A stretch of DNA of 64,000 bases, from contig CALHGZ010000004.1 in assembly GCA_938031175.1 (NCBI GenBank), forward strand, positions 317,635 to 381,634. The letters are read 5' to 3'. The notes under the pieces are model-generated. The model saw only the letters and a list, made by a program, of their open reading frames with translations. It did not search any database and was not told the origin of the DNA. How positions within the stretch are numbered: the first letter of the stretch is position 1; every line of letters starts with the position of its first letter. The stretch comes from Candidatus Kapaibacterium sp. Lineage in GTDB: Bacteria > Bacteroidota > Ignavibacteria > Kapaibacteriales > UBA2268. Both the position numbers and the translations under genes were made by a program. Below are positions 46,107 through 55,780 of the stretch, piece after piece.

Positions 46107-47807
46107 TTAATCGTCCGGTCTTATATCCTTAATGCTTATTTGGGGTGTCCATCTACCATTTACAGAGTTGACCTCAATATTGTAAACAATTGAAAATGGT
46201 TTATTTGAATTGAAAATTTCGAGTTTATCGGCTAATCCAAAAGCAATGGCGTCAATAACAAAATGTGATTGAATGGCACGAAACTTGATATTGTTGTATC
46301 CAAATACTCTGACACCATTGACGGATTTTACACCTCTGCTGAAGAAATTAGGCTTATAATTTTCGAAGCCAAAAGGAGCGAATTTTTCAAGAATTTCGAG
46401 GAATTTTGGTGATAATTCACTGAATTTTAGCTCTGTATCGAGCATGATTTCAGGTACAAGCATATCATTTGTAATATTTTCTTGGGCAATTGAGTCGAAG
46501 AGTTCTCTAAAGGTATTGATATTATCTTCCCTGAGTGTGAGTCCTGCTGCATGTTTATGACCACCGAACTCCTCAAAGAGATAAGAACACTTTTTAAGGG
46601 CGTTGTAGATGTCGAAACCTGTAATCGATCGTGCAGAGCCTTTTGCTTTGTTATCAATTGTTGTTAATAAAACAGTAGGTAAATTGAACATATCAACTAA
46701 TCGTGAAGCAACGATGCCGATGACGCCAGCGTGCCAATGGGGCGAATGCAATACTAATGCCTTTCTATTGTATTTTTCTATTTGTTCCCTTGCTAAAGGT
46801 ATAGCTTCTTCGAATGTTTGCTCGTCGTAAACTCTTCTTCGTCTGTTTTCGTGTTCGAGTTGTTGTGCAATTCTGAAAGCTGCAATAAAATCTTTTTCAA
46901 TCATCATATTGACAGAGCGTAAAGCATCTCCCATCCTACCAGCAGCATTAATCAATGGTGCTAAGGCGTAAATTATGTTAGATGTGGTTATGTAACCTGG
47001 CTTTAAGCCTGTGCATTCAATTAAACCCTTTAATCCGGGACGTGGGTCATTATTTAATTTGTCGAGGCCATAACGTACAAGTATGCGATTTTCACCAATC
47101 AGAGGTACCATATCAGCAGCTGATGCAATTGCAACTAAATCCAAGTATGAATATGCTAACTCAGGTTTATTGAATTTTTGTGCTATTGCCTGAATAAATT
47201 TAAAGGCTACACCACAAGCTGAGAGATATTTAAACGGGTAAGGGCAATCCTTTTGCAATGGGTCAATTATTGCAAAAACATCAGGTATAATTTCCCCCGG
47301 TTCGTGATGGTCGCAAATGATACAATCAATTCCCAAATTTTTGGCATATTCAAGGGGTTCAAAAGAGGTGATACCAACATCGACTGTTATTAATACTTTA
47401 GCACCTTTACTGTGAGCGAGCTGAACACTTTTTATAGATAATCCGTATCCTTCTTCAAAACGGTCAGGTATATAAAAATCAACACGTGCACCAACTTCTT
47501 TTAGAAATTGGAACATTAAGGCAGTGCTTGCGGTACCATCCACATCATAATCGCCGTGAATCCAAATCAACCCACCTTGCTTTATCACTTCTAAGACTCT
47601 TCCAACAGCTTTTTCCATATCCTTCATTAGAAATGGATCATGCAAATCTTCTAATGAAGGTTCAAAGTATTTTTTTGCCTCCTCTACGTTACTAATTCCA
47701 CGTGCAGCAAGTACACTTGCCAAGCTGTACGGGATTTTAAGTATTTTCGATAATGTGTGGATAGTTTCTTCATCAGACTTTTTTCTAAATGTCCAACGAT
47801 AATCCAA
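46107..47807 (-). CDS. recJ: Single-stranded-DNA exonuclease RecJ
   Basis: A 566-residue DHH-DHHA1 nuclease that degrades single-stranded DNA 5' to 3' in recombination and mismatch repair. Marks: WIHGDYDVDGTASTALM (motif I), KVLITVDVGITSFE (motif II), IDCIICDHHEPGEIIPD (DHH motif), and the DHHA1 region with GSARSITGFDIYNAL and EFGGHKHAAGLTL (GGH). Length is normal. The start is TTG at 47807, giving the usual RWTFRKK opening. It is followed after 3 nt by the Dna2-like gene. Upstream lies a 164-bp AT-rich divergent region shared with rsgA. Confidence 0.96.
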   Translation of the reverse strand: MDYRWTFRKKSDEETIHTLSKILKIPYSLASVLAARGISNVEEAKKYFEPSLEDLHDPFLMKDMEKAVGRVLEVIKQGGLIWIHGDYDVDGTASTALMFQFLKEVGARVDFYIPDRFEEGYGLSIKSVQLAHSKGAKVLITVDVGITSFEPLEYAKNLGIDCIICDHHEPGEIIPDVFAIIDPLQKDCPYPFKYLSACGVAFKFIQAIAQKFNKPELAYSYLDLVAIASAADMVPLIGENRILVRYGLDKLNNDPRPGLKGLIECTGLKPGYITTSNIIYALAPLINAAGRMGDALRSVNMMIEKDFIAAFRIAQQLEHENRRRRVYDEQTFEEAIPLAREQIEKYNRKALVLHSPHWHAGVIGIVASRLVDMFNLPTVLLTTIDNKAKGSARSITGFDIYNALKKCSYLFEEFGGHKHAAGLTLREDNINTFRELFDSIAQENITNDMLVPEIMLDTELKFSELSPKFLEILEKFAPFGFENYKPNFFSRGVKSVNGVRVFGYNNIKFRAIQSHFVIDAIAFGLADKLEIFNSNKPFSIVYNIEVNSVNGRWTPQISIKDIRPDD

Positions 47808-47971
47808 TTAACAAACCTATATTTAAAATAACTGCAACAAATATAAAAAAAATTATTACACAATCAAAATAAAAGTGTGAAATTTTTTACACATTTTTAT
47901 TTTTTTAAACAATTAATAAAATTTTGTTTAATATTGTAATATTATTGCAACAATGTAAGTAATTTAATATT

Positions 47972-48997
47972 ATGAATGATTTTGATGAGCTTACTTATAA
48001 TAAATTTGATGCATTTAAACATAAGAAATCGAAAAAGAGGATTTTAATAAAAGATTCTGACTTATCTAAATCGGAACGGGGAAAAGGGATAATTAGCCAA
48101 TCACTTGGCAAGGTATTTAGAGTATTTGATGAATCCAATGGGAAATTTTATGAATGTGTATTAGCTGGTGCGATATCTTCACCCCATAAAAATTCTTCGA
48201 TAATTAGTACAGGAGATTTTGTTGAATTCATACCTATCGATTATCAGGATAGTGGCAATGACATTCCTTTGGGAGTAATCACTAAAGTTTTCGAGAGGAA
48301 CACCTTTTTATCGAGACGATCGACCGGGAAAAATCCATATGAACAAGTGATAGCAAGCAACATAGAAAAAGTTTTAATGTTTTTCTCTTATGATTTGCCA
48401 AAATACAATAAAAGATTGATTGATAGAATACTTATAGCTTGTGAAGTTGGGCTGGTTACCCCTTTGATTTGCATTAATAAGATTGATTTAGCAATGTATG
48501 ATGATTACGTTGAGGATTTTTATGTTTATGAAAAGCTTGGTGTTAGTATATTTTTCATTAGTATAACCCAAAATCTTGGACTTGATGATTTAATAATGTC
48601 ATTAATAAATAAACGGACACTTATTATAGGTCCTTCCGGGACAGGTAAATCTACATTCGTCAATTTTCTTATGAAACGTCCAATTCAAAAAATTCAAGAA
48701 ATTAGCTACAAAACAGGTAAAGGACGTCATACGACAAGTTATTCAAGAATGTTTTTTCTACCTGATGGTGGTGCTATTATAGATACTCCGGGGATAAGAG
48801 AATTTGGAATCTGGGGCATAGAAAAAAGTGAATTAGCACTTCACTTTCATGATTTCGACGAATTTGCTAAAAATTGTAAATATTATCCCTGTACCCATAT
48901 TCACGAACCGGGCTGTGCCGTAATTGAGGAAGTGGAAAGAGGGAATATTGATGTTGAAAGGTATGAAAGCTATTTGAGCATATATGACAGTATGTAA
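47972..48997 (+). CDS. rsgA: Ribosome small subunit-dependent GTPase A (RsgA)
   Basis: A 341-residue circularly permuted GTPase that helps mature the 30S subunit. An OB-fold domain (about 65-135) precedes the GTPase motifs in permuted order: LICINKIDLA (G4), LIIGPSGTGKSTFVNFL (G1), GRHTTSYSRM (G2) and IIDTPGIREFGIWG (G3). A C-terminal zinc knuckle has the C-x4-C-x-H-x5-C arrangement (CKYYPCTHIHEPGC). The N-terminal 55 residues are lysine-rich and longer than usual. Two tRNA genes follow 72 bp downstream. Confidence 0.96.
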   Translation: MNDFDELTYNKFDAFKHKKSKKRILIKDSDLSKSERGKGIISQSLGKVFRVFDESNGKFYECVLAGAISSPHKNSSIISTGDFVEFIPIDYQDSGNDIPLGVITKVFERNTFLSRRSTGKNPYEQVIASNIEKVLMFFSYDLPKYNKRLIDRILIACEVGLVTPLICINKIDLAMYDDYVEDFYVYEKLGVSIFFISITQNLGLDDLIMSLINKRTLIIGPSGTGKSTFVNFLMKRPIQKIQEISYKTGKGRHTTSYSRMFFLPDGGAIIDTPGIREFGIWGIEKSELALHFHDFDEFAKNCKYYPCTHIHEPGCAVIEEVERGNIDVERYESYLSIYDSM

Positions 48998-49069
48998 TAA
49001 AATGTATTTTTTTGACAAAAGGACTGTAAATAAATTATGATAAAATATTATTTTTGTAAAAGTTGTTAT

Positions 49070-49157
<88 letters not shown>

Positions 49158-49162
49158 CTCAA

Positions 49163-49246
49163 GCCCGGATGGCGGAACTGGTAGACGCGCTACATTCAGG
49201 GTGTAGTATCCGTTCGGATGTGCAGGTTCGACTCCTGTTCCGGGCA
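49163..49246 (+). tRNA. tRNA-Leu (CAG)
   Basis: An 84-nt class II tRNA, 5 nt after tRNA-Ser: acceptor GCCCGGA/TCCGGGC with discriminator A73, anticodon stem CTACA/TGTAG with loop TTCAGGG (CAG), variable arm TATCCGTTCGGATG and T arm CAGG-TTCGACT-CCTG. CCA is not encoded. It reads CUG. The last 51 nt are also the 3' end of the opposite-strand dihydrouridine synthase frame. Confidence 0.95.
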
Positions 49247-50224
49247 CTCTTTAATTAAAATATATTTTAATTCTTCTAAATTCTTGGCTTGCATCAATTT
49301 TGAACGTAAGTCTGAGGCGCCATCAAAATTGGATATATAGATTTTGAAAAATCTATTTAAAATTGCAAAGTTTTTACTTTTTCCCCAAGTATTGCAAAAA
49401 AGTACTGAATGCTCCCATAATTCTTTTATTTTTTCCTCCTTTGAAATATGATTTTTGCTTGCGAAAAACCACGGATTAGAAAAAATACCTCTGCCGACCA
49501 TAAATCCATCGGCACCGCTTTTGTTAGTTAATTCTAATGCTTGTTCATAAGAGAAGATATCACCATTCCCGATAATTATACATTCGGACAGGGATTTATT
49601 TCTAAGCTCTACAGCTTTTTTAACTTCATTCCAATCAGCAGGATAATCAGTCATCATTTTTTGAGTGCGGGCATGCAAAATAATAGCTTCAGGCTTAGTA
49701 TTGAGTAAGTGTGAAATCCATTCCTCAGTTTTATGGTGTTTTATTCCGGTTCGGGTTTTAACACTTACCGGCAGATTAGTTCCTTCCTTTACTGCCAAGA
49801 TAATCTCTTTGGCAAGTTCGGGTTGTTCAATTAAAGCTGAGCAACAGCCCTGCTTAATTATTTTTTTCACGGGACAACCCATATTAATGTCAATTCCATC
49901 GAATTGCTCCATTTCAGTAATCATTTTTGCAGATTTGTAATTTTTTTCCGGGTCGTTTCCCCAAATTTGGGCAACTATTTTGACATTTTTCTGCTTGAGT
50001 AATTGCTTTTCGCTGGGATTTATTTTTAGTCTCTGGCTCACTTTTGGGTTACCAATAGGATGGCACAAGCCATCGGTAGATGTAAATTCAGAAAAAATTA
50101 CATTGAGTTTGCCTTTTTCAGATTTTCGTAGTGTTAGTTCTCGAAAAACTGTATCGGTAACATCTTCCATCGGAGCGAGTGTAGCTATTGGCTTATTAAG
50201 CTCTTTCCAGAAATTTCTGTTCAT
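49196..50224 (-). CDS. tRNA-dihydrouridine synthase (Dus family)
   Basis: A 342-residue flavin enzyme that reduces uridines in the tRNA D-loop. Marks: IATLAPMEDVTDTVFREL (FMN-binding start), IDINMGCPVKKIIKQGCCSALI (catalytic Cys in GCPVKK), VSVKTRTGIK, ILHARTQKMMTDYPADW and VMVGRG-like GFMVGRGIFSNPWFF. The last 17 codons or so run antisense through the tRNA-Leu(CAG) gene, ending in CPEQESNLHIRTDTTP, a tail made only of tRNA antisense. The functional protein probably ends before this; the natural tail is a by-product of the missing stop. DusB subgroup is likely but not certain. Confidence 0.9.
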   Translation of the reverse strand: MNRNFWKELNKPIATLAPMEDVTDTVFRELTLRKSEKGKLNVIFSEFTSTDGLCHPIGNPKVSQRLKINPSEKQLLKQKNVKIVAQIWGNDPEKNYKSAKMITEMEQFDGIDINMGCPVKKIIKQGCCSALIEQPELAKEIILAVKEGTNLPVSVKTRTGIKHHKTEEWISHLLNTKPEAIILHARTQKMMTDYPADWNEVKKAVELRNKSLSECIIIGNGDIFSYEQALELTNKSGADGFMVGRGIFSNPWFFASKNHISKEEKIKELWEHSVLFCNTWGKSKNFAILNRFFKIYISNFDGASDLRSKLMQAKNLEELKYILIKECPEQESNLHIRTDTTP

Positions 50225-50376
50225 TATTGTTACGTATCAAATTAAATTAAAAATGTTCTTTCAACATAAAATTATCATATGTTACTAAAAATAGAAAATA
50301 GTTTTATTATTAATAAAAAAAGATTATTTTCATTTTTTTATTGTAATTAATATGTTAAATAAACTAAAAGCTGATT

Positions 50377-51354
50377 ATGGGTAAGGATTTTAGTAAAATA
50401 TTGATAACTGGTGCATTAGGTCAAATTGGATCAGAACTCACATTGGCACTAAGGCGAAGATATGGCAATGAAAATGTAATTGCATCTGATATCCGAGTTA
50501 ATCCACCTGCTGAGATTGCTGAATCAGGTCCTTATTTAGTAATTGATGTAACAAAGCCAGAATCAATAAGACAAGTTATAATCAAAAATGATATTGATGC
50601 GATTATCCATTTAGCAGCAATCTTATCTGCTGTTGGAGAAAAAGATCCCCATCTTTGCTGGAATGTCAATATGAACGGCACGATGAATGTTCTTGATTTA
50701 GGCGTTAAGTACAATTTAAAAAGAGTATTAATTCCTTCCTCTATGGCTGTCTGGGGTAAGGGTATTCAAAAGGAGATGGTTCCACAAGATAGTGTTTTAA
50801 AGCCGACATCAATGTATGGAATTACAAAAGTTGCAGGCGAAAGATTATGCGATTACTATGTCTATAAATATAACCTCGATTGCCGAGGTTTGCGTTTCCC
50901 TGGAATTATATCTTATGAAACATTGCCAGGTGGAGGTACTACGGATTATGCTGTCGAGATATTTTATGAAGCTTTAAGGAATAATTATTATAGGTGTTTC
51001 TTATCTGAAGATACAGTACTTCCAATGATGTATATGCCAGATTGCATCAAATCAATTATTAATTTAATGGAAGCTGATTTCGAAAAATTAGAGCATCACA
51101 GTGATTTCAATGTTTCAGCAATGAGCTTTAGCCCTAAAGAATTAGCCAATGAGATAAAAAAATATATACCTGATTTTGTAATTGAGTACTCGCCTGATTA
51201 TCGTCAGGCAATAGCGGATTCCTGGCCTCGTTCGATTGATGATTCCTGTGCTAGAAAAGAGTGGGGCTGGCAACCTGATTACGATCTGCAGTCAATGACC
51301 TATGATATGATTAAGCAGCTTTCAAAAAAGCTTAATATTCCTATTTTGGTGTAA
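50377..51354 (+). CDS. NAD-dependent epimerase/dehydratase, L-threonine 3-dehydrogenase type
   Basis: A 325-residue extended short-chain dehydrogenase. The Rossmann motif is ILITGALGQIGSEL (GxxGxxG), and the active-site pair is YGITKVAGERL (Y-x3-K) with Ser/Thr in IPSSMAVWG. The stretches PGGGTTDYAVEIFYEAL and RCFLSEDTVLPMMYMPDCI match the SDR-type threonine dehydrogenases that oxidise L-threonine to 2-amino-3-oxobutyrate. The partner kbl (2-amino-3-ketobutyrate CoA ligase) is not adjacent. Its stop touches the end of the convergent methyltransferase gene. Confidence 0.85.
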   Translation: MGKDFSKILITGALGQIGSELTLALRRRYGNENVIASDIRVNPPAEIAESGPYLVIDVTKPESIRQVIIKNDIDAIIHLAAILSAVGEKDPHLCWNVNMNGTMNVLDLGVKYNLKRVLIPSSMAVWGKGIQKEMVPQDSVLKPTSMYGITKVAGERLCDYYVYKYNLDCRGLRFPGIISYETLPGGGTTDYAVEIFYEALRNNYYRCFLSEDTVLPMMYMPDCIKSIINLMEADFEKLEHHSDFNVSAMSFSPKELANEIKKYIPDFVIEYSPDYRQAIADSWPRSIDDSCARKEWGWQPDYDLQSMTYDMIKQLSKKLNIPILV

Positions 51355-52161
51355 CTATGTGATCTTTTTAAGCTTGATTGCTAGATTATATGAAGCACAG
51401 GAATAGCTAATACTATAGTCAAAGCTTGCTAATTTTCTGAGTGGATTCATTATTAACGAAAGCTTTGGTTCTTTAACAAAAAATTGCAATAATCTTTCAA
51501 CATTTAGTGCCAGTGGTTCCAATATTAGACCTGTTTTTTGTTTTGAAATTATTTTATAATTATTTGCAAATGCGGATTTATCTATGAGTTCGAAAAGTTC
51601 TTTTTCTGAATAGTGGTAATGTTTTATATTATGAATAGGATTTCCAAATTCATTTCCATTTTGAGTTTTTTTGCCCTTAATTATTTTGTAGAGTAATCTG
51701 TAAAAGAAGGGGGAATGCTTTTTAAGATAGTAACCGTAATTGTAAGGATCTAAAAATGCGAATAATCCTTTATGAGGAACTGTAATTATTATATCACCTC
51801 CAATTTGAAGGATTCTGTATAATTCGTTTAATGCTTTAATTGGTTCTTTTATATGTTCAAGAACGTCGCTTAGAACAATTATATCAAAAAATTGGTCTGA
51901 AAAGGGAAGATTTTCAAGTTCCGATACTTGGAAATTGATATTTTTATATTTCGTTTTAGCAATTTCAATCATCTCAAAATCAATATCGACAGCGTAAACT
52001 TCTTTACATTTTATTGTATATAATCTTGTTGCATATCCATAAGAACATCCGGCATCGAGTAATCTTTTGTAATATTTATCGAGCCATTTAAAGACGCATT
52101 TAGTGCGACCACTTAACTCGTGGTCAGGATATTTATCAAGTATTTCTTTTTTGAATTCCAT
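51355..52161 (-). CDS. Class I SAM-dependent methyltransferase
   Basis: A 268-residue methyltransferase: LLDAGCSYGYATRLY (motif I), VYAVDIDFEMIEIAK (motif II) and FDIIVLSDVLEHIKEPIKALNELYRILQIGG, in which the DVLEH stretch is motif IV. The domain covers about 45-160; the C-terminal 100 residues (YLKKHSPFFYRLLYK) resemble methyltransferases of polysaccharide clusters. The substrate is unknown. It is divergent from the O-antigen ligase-like gene across 80 bp and converges on the threonine dehydrogenase gene. Confidence 0.88.
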   Translation of the reverse strand: MEFKKEILDKYPDHELSGRTKCVFKWLDKYYKRLLDAGCSYGYATRLYTIKCKEVYAVDIDFEMIEIAKTKYKNINFQVSELENLPFSDQFFDIIVLSDVLEHIKEPIKALNELYRILQIGGDIIITVPHKGLFAFLDPYNYGYYLKKHSPFFYRLLYKIIKGKKTQNGNEFGNPIHNIKHYHYSEKELFELIDKSAFANNYKIISKQKTGLILEPLALNVERLLQFFVKEPKLSLIMNPLRKLASFDYSISYSCASYNLAIKLKKIT

Positions 52162-52241
52162 TTATATTTTGAATTACTAATACTGAAAAGTACAATTTAA
52201 GTGTTAATTTAGTTAGATGATATAATCGAGTTTAATAAAAA

Positions 52242-53651
52242 ATGTATTTTGCTTTAATCCTTATATTTATATCGTTCCATCTGGGCATTTTCCACGTATT
52301 TTCAATAGGTACGTATGGTGTTACTTTTTCGGATTTGTCAACATTACTTTTTTTTGTTTTAGTACTCAAAAGATTGTTTTGGGATGGTGAGCCTTTAAAG
52401 TTTGTACCAAATAGTGCTCTATATTTTGTTTTATTATTGTTATTAGCTGCTATTGTATCTGGAATTAATCCACTATTATCTACATCGGAAGATCAGATTA
52501 TTCAATATTTTAAGACTTTTTCTCATTTTTTATTTTTAATATCTTTTGCATTAGTTTGCGCATTATACCCTATCAATAGCGATATTTGGACAAAAATTAT
52601 AAAAATATGGCTTATATTGTCCATATTCATAAATATATTTGGCATATATCAGATTATGGCTCGTGCATTTGATTTGCCGTTTGGTTGGATTGATATAACC
52701 AATCCTTCATTTACTGCTCGTGGCAGTTATGATGAAGAATTAGCAAGCAGGCAATTGAGCTTAAGATTTGGTAATTTTTTCCGGGCAACATCTATTTATT
52801 CTGAACCATCAGCTTTAGCCGGTTTTAATTTATTTATTTTAACATTTACCGCAATTCCTTTTATACAAAGAAAACCACCTTTTTTTAATAAGACTTTGAC
52901 GATTTTTATATTTATTCTTTGTATTATATCGTTGCTTATGGCATATTCTTTGACGGGATTATTAGGTTCCGTTATGATATTAGGTACAGCCATTTTTCTT
53001 CATTTCTCTCCAAGGATTATCAAATCAATTCCTATAATAGTAACTTTAATCTGTGCTATTATTATAACTGATATTATAGTCTATAATTATACACAGGCAA
53101 GTATATTGAAACTTTTTGAGATTAGAATTACTGGAATTATGAACCCAAGAGCAAGTGAATCAATGGCTGGTGAATCTTTTTTCACAAGAGTAGAAACTAT
53201 TGAAAAGACGATTTCGATTTGGCAAAGACATCCATTACTTGGTATTGGTTTAGGTTTAATCGAATATGATGAATATAGTGATCTTGTATTTAGCGATAAT
53301 GGAGTTTCCACTACACTTGCAGAAATGGGGCTTTTAGGCTTCGTTTCCTTTATCGGAATGTTTGCTGCTTTGTTTTACCTGACATTTAAATTACTTAAGC
53401 AAAGCAACAATTCCTTAACAATTGATAACAGAGTAACTGGTTTATTATTTTATCTGATGTTTATTTTGTTTATTCAAAATTACATATCTGGTAATTCGCT
53501 CGTTTACTATAGTCTTTGGAATTTTGTTGGGATGCTGTTTTCTATTCTTAATCAATATCATCAATCAATAGGATTACCTGTTAAAATTATACGGATGACT
53601 GAAAAGCCCTTTAAATATTATTTTAGTAAATATATTTCTCTATTTGATTAG
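52242..53651 (+). CDS. O-antigen ligase/polymerase-like membrane protein (Wzy_C family)
   Basis: A 469-residue polytopic membrane protein with about eleven helices. A large periplasmic loop (about 300-345) ends in HPLLGIGLGLIEYDEYSD and is followed by NGVSTTLAEMGLLGFVSFIGMF, the usual Wzy_C (WaaL/Wzy) pattern. These enzymes polymerise O-units or attach glycans to a lipid or protein acceptor in the periplasm. The 3' end overlaps the NYN nuclease gene by 12 bp. With the neighbouring methyltransferase it suggests surface glycan work. Confidence 0.85.
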   Translation: MYFALILIFISFHLGIFHVFSIGTYGVTFSDLSTLLFFVLVLKRLFWDGEPLKFVPNSALYFVLLLLLAAIVSGINPLLSTSEDQIIQYFKTFSHFLFLISFALVCALYPINSDIWTKIIKIWLILSIFINIFGIYQIMARAFDLPFGWIDITNPSFTARGSYDEELASRQLSLRFGNFFRATSIYSEPSALAGFNLFILTFTAIPFIQRKPPFFNKTLTIFIFILCIISLLMAYSLTGLLGSVMILGTAIFLHFSPRIIKSIPIIVTLICAIIITDIIVYNYTQASILKLFEIRITGIMNPRASESMAGESFFTRVETIEKTISIWQRHPLLGIGLGLIEYDEYSDLVFSDNGVSTTLAEMGLLGFVSFIGMFAALFYLTFKLLKQSNNSLTIDNRVTGLLFYLMFILFIQNYISGNSLVYYSLWNFVGMLFSILNQYHQSIGLPVKIIRMTEKPFKYYFSKYISLFD

Positions 53652-54155
53652 TTCATCATTATCGAGTGGATTGTCAAACAAATTTTTATAAAATTCCACT
53701 TCTCTCGAATTAATATGTTGGGGTTTATCTATCTCAGGTTTGTTTTGTATATTTATATCTTTGTTTTTATTATTCGAAGCAATCATTTTGCAAAATTCTT
53801 GGGGGGTGATATTTTTTATTGTGTAAAGTTTGGCAAAATTGATGATTTCGATATCATTTGTAACAATATAGGTTTCAGCATAAGTATCCAATCCTGTAAT
53901 AATTTTACGTATTAAGTTGTCGGCGCTATTATTTTTATGTGATTGTTTAATTATTATGTTATTGTAGTTACTTTCTAAGCCATTTATAAAGCCATCAATG
54001 ACAAAATAAAATTTAAATCTCGAATGAATTGATGAGTAAGATTGAATAGCTTGAAGCAAAGAAAACACAGTATTCTCAAAGGATTTATTAATTAATTTCC
54101 TGAACTCTTTACATTTGTATAAAATATTATAAATATCTAGGATGAAAATCTTCAT
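53640..54155 (-). CDS. NYN-domain protein (YacP/Rae1-like putative RNase)
   Basis: A 171-residue protein resembling YacP-like NYN domains: IFILDIYNIL at the N-terminus (Asp, Asn), FYFVIDGFINGL, NSADNLIRKII and YIVTNDIEIINFAKL, giving the acidic residues spaced as in PIN/NYN nucleases. YacP/Rae1 in Bacillus is a ribosome-linked endonuclease; the role here is inferred. The C-terminal 55 residues are polar and low in complexity. Its 3' end overlaps the convergent O-antigen ligase-like gene by 12 bp, and it follows the TPR gene by 2 bp, so it is likely co-transcribed with it. Confidence 0.7.
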   Translation of the reverse strand: MKIFILDIYNILYKCKEFRKLINKSFENTVFSLLQAIQSYSSIHSRFKFYFVIDGFINGLESNYNNIIIKQSHKNNSADNLIRKIITGLDTYAETYIVTNDIEIINFAKLYTIKNITPQEFCKMIASNNKNKDINIQNKPEIDKPQHINSREVEFYKNLFDNPLDNDELIK

Positions 54156-54157
54156 TG

Positions 54158-54859
54158 TTAAAAAACAATATTACTGAAATCTTCGCAAGCTGCAAGACCA
54201 TTTTTAGCTTTTTGATCGTTTGGGTCTAATTCAAGGGAACGTTTATAGCATTTTCTAGCTTCAATTTTATTCTCCAGATTTAAGTAAGCATCACCAAGTA
54301 AAGCCCATGCAGCAGGGCTTTCGGGGTTGCGTTTTATTAATTCCTCGAAATTTGAGATAGCGTCTTTGTAAAATCCGAGTCTTAAATTAACAACACCTAA
54401 ATGGAAAAAAGCGATTGTAAAATCGGGTGCTTTAATAGTAACATACTTATATTCGTCTCTTGCTTGATGATAGTCACCACTATGATAGCTTAAAATACCC
54501 TTCCAATAGTGAGCCATGAGGAAATCCCCATCTAGTTCAATAACTTTATTCATACAATTAATAGCTTTTTTAATGTGTCCTTTCCTATAATATGCGAGGC
54601 CGAGTTCATAAATTGCCGTCGGGTAATCAGGTAATAATTCAACTGCTTTTTCTAAACACTCCACTGCTTTATCGAGCATACCAAGTCTGTAGTATATATT
54701 GCCTTTATGTTTGTGTACAATTCCTATATTAGGGTCTTTCTCCAAAGCTTTATTATAATGCTCAATAGCCTCCATATATTCACCGTTGGTTTCAGCTTGA
54801 TAAGCTTTCAATATTTCAGGGTCGTCTGAATCAAATCGTTGTTTTTTTGAACCTCGCAT
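54158..54859 (-). CDS. TPR-repeat protein
   Basis: A 233-residue protein built almost wholly of tetratricopeptide repeats (about six, from residue 16), such as AIEHYNKALEKDPNIGIVHKHKGNIYYRLG, here in shortened form, and repeats ending in YPTAIYELGLAYYRKG and AWALLGDAYLNLEN. No signal peptide or membrane helix is seen, so it acts in the cytoplasm as a protein-protein scaffold. A TTGGAG element precedes the ATG. It lies between the hydroxyacyl-CoA dehydrogenase gene (upstream) and the NYN gene. Confidence 0.9.
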   Translation of the reverse strand: MRGSKKQRFDSDDPEILKAYQAETNGEYMEAIEHYNKALEKDPNIGIVHKHKGNIYYRLGMLDKAVECLEKAVELLPDYPTAIYELGLAYYRKGHIKKAINCMNKVIELDGDFLMAHYWKGILSYHSGDYHQARDEYKYVTIKAPDFTIAFFHLGVVNLRLGFYKDAISNFEELIKRNPESPAAWALLGDAYLNLENKIEARKCYKRSLELDPNDQKAKNGLAACEDFSNIVF

Positions 54860-54901
54860 ATTATAGACTCCAAATTTTAAAAAATGTATTTCTATTTATA
54901 A

Positions 54902-55780
54902 TTAAAATTTCAATGGAACAGGATTTTCTCCGCTATAGTCATAAAATCCTTTACCTGACTTTCTGCCGAGATAACCTGCAGCAACCATCTTTTTAAGTAG
55001 TGGAGCAGGTCTGAATCTTGGATCTCCTATGTCATTGTGTAATACCTGCATAATAGCGAGAGTAACATCAAGTCCGATTAGGTCGGCAAGAGCTAATGGT
55101 CCCATAGGATGTGCTAATCCAAGCTTAGCCACTTCATCAATAGCGTCGACAGTACCGACATTTTCCATAACAGCAAATATGGCTTCGTTAATAAGAGGCA
55201 TAAGTATTCTATTTGCTATAAAACCGGGATAATCGTTAGCTAAGACGGGTGCTTTACCGAGCTTTTTGGATAAATCAACTATAGTAATGTATGTTTCCTC
55301 ACTAGTAGCTAGTCCTTTAATAACTTCTACTAATTTCATCATTGGCACCGGATTCATAAAATGCATACCAATGACTTTATCTGGACGCTTTGTATGAGCA
55401 GCAATTTCTGTGATGGAGATAGTTGAAGTATTTGTGGCAAGTATAACATCTGGCCGTAATTTTGCATCGAGTTCACTGAATAATTTAAATTTTATTTCTT
55501 TGTTTTCAATAGCTGCTTCGATTGCAAAATCTGCATCTTTACCATCTTCTAAATTCATACTTGTTTTAATTTTAGATAAAGTTTCTTTGGCTTGTTCTTC
55601 AGTAATAGAGCCTTTTTTAATTTGCCTGCTAAGGTTCTTTTCAATTGTTGATAATGCTTTCGTAAGGGCTGACTCGTAGGGATCAACTAAAATTACATTA
55701 TAATCATTTTGAGCAAAAACATGAGCAATGCCATTGCCCATTGTTCCAGCGCCAAGGACTAATACATTTTTAATTTCCAT
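54902..55780 (-). CDS. hbd: 3-hydroxyacyl-CoA (3-hydroxybutyryl-CoA) dehydrogenase
   Basis: A 292-residue NAD(P)-dependent enzyme that interconverts 3-hydroxyacyl-CoA and 3-oxoacyl-CoA. Marks: [17 protein letters not shown] (Rossmann GxGxMG), [16 protein letters not shown] (Ser region), [17 protein letters not shown] (catalytic His/Glu) and [21 protein letters not shown] start it at ATG 55780, 5 nt after GGAGA; a longer frame to 55792 would start at a TTG before that site. No thiolase or crotonase gene is adjacent. It is followed after 42 bp by the TPR gene. Confidence 0.93.
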   Translation of the reverse strand: MEIKNVLVLGAGTMGNGIAHVFAQNDYNVILVDPYESALTKALSTIEKNLSRQIKKGSITEEQAKETLSKIKTSMNLEDGKDADFAIEAAIENKEIKFKLFSELDAKLRPDVILATNTSTISITEIAAHTKRPDKVIGMHFMNPVPMMKLVEVIKGLATSEETYITIVDLSKKLGKAPVLANDYPGFIANRILMPLINEAIFAVMENVGTVDAIDEVAKLGLAHPMGPLALADLIGLDVTLAIMQVLHNDIGDPRFRPAPLLKKMVAAGYLGRKSGKGFYDYSGENPVPLKF

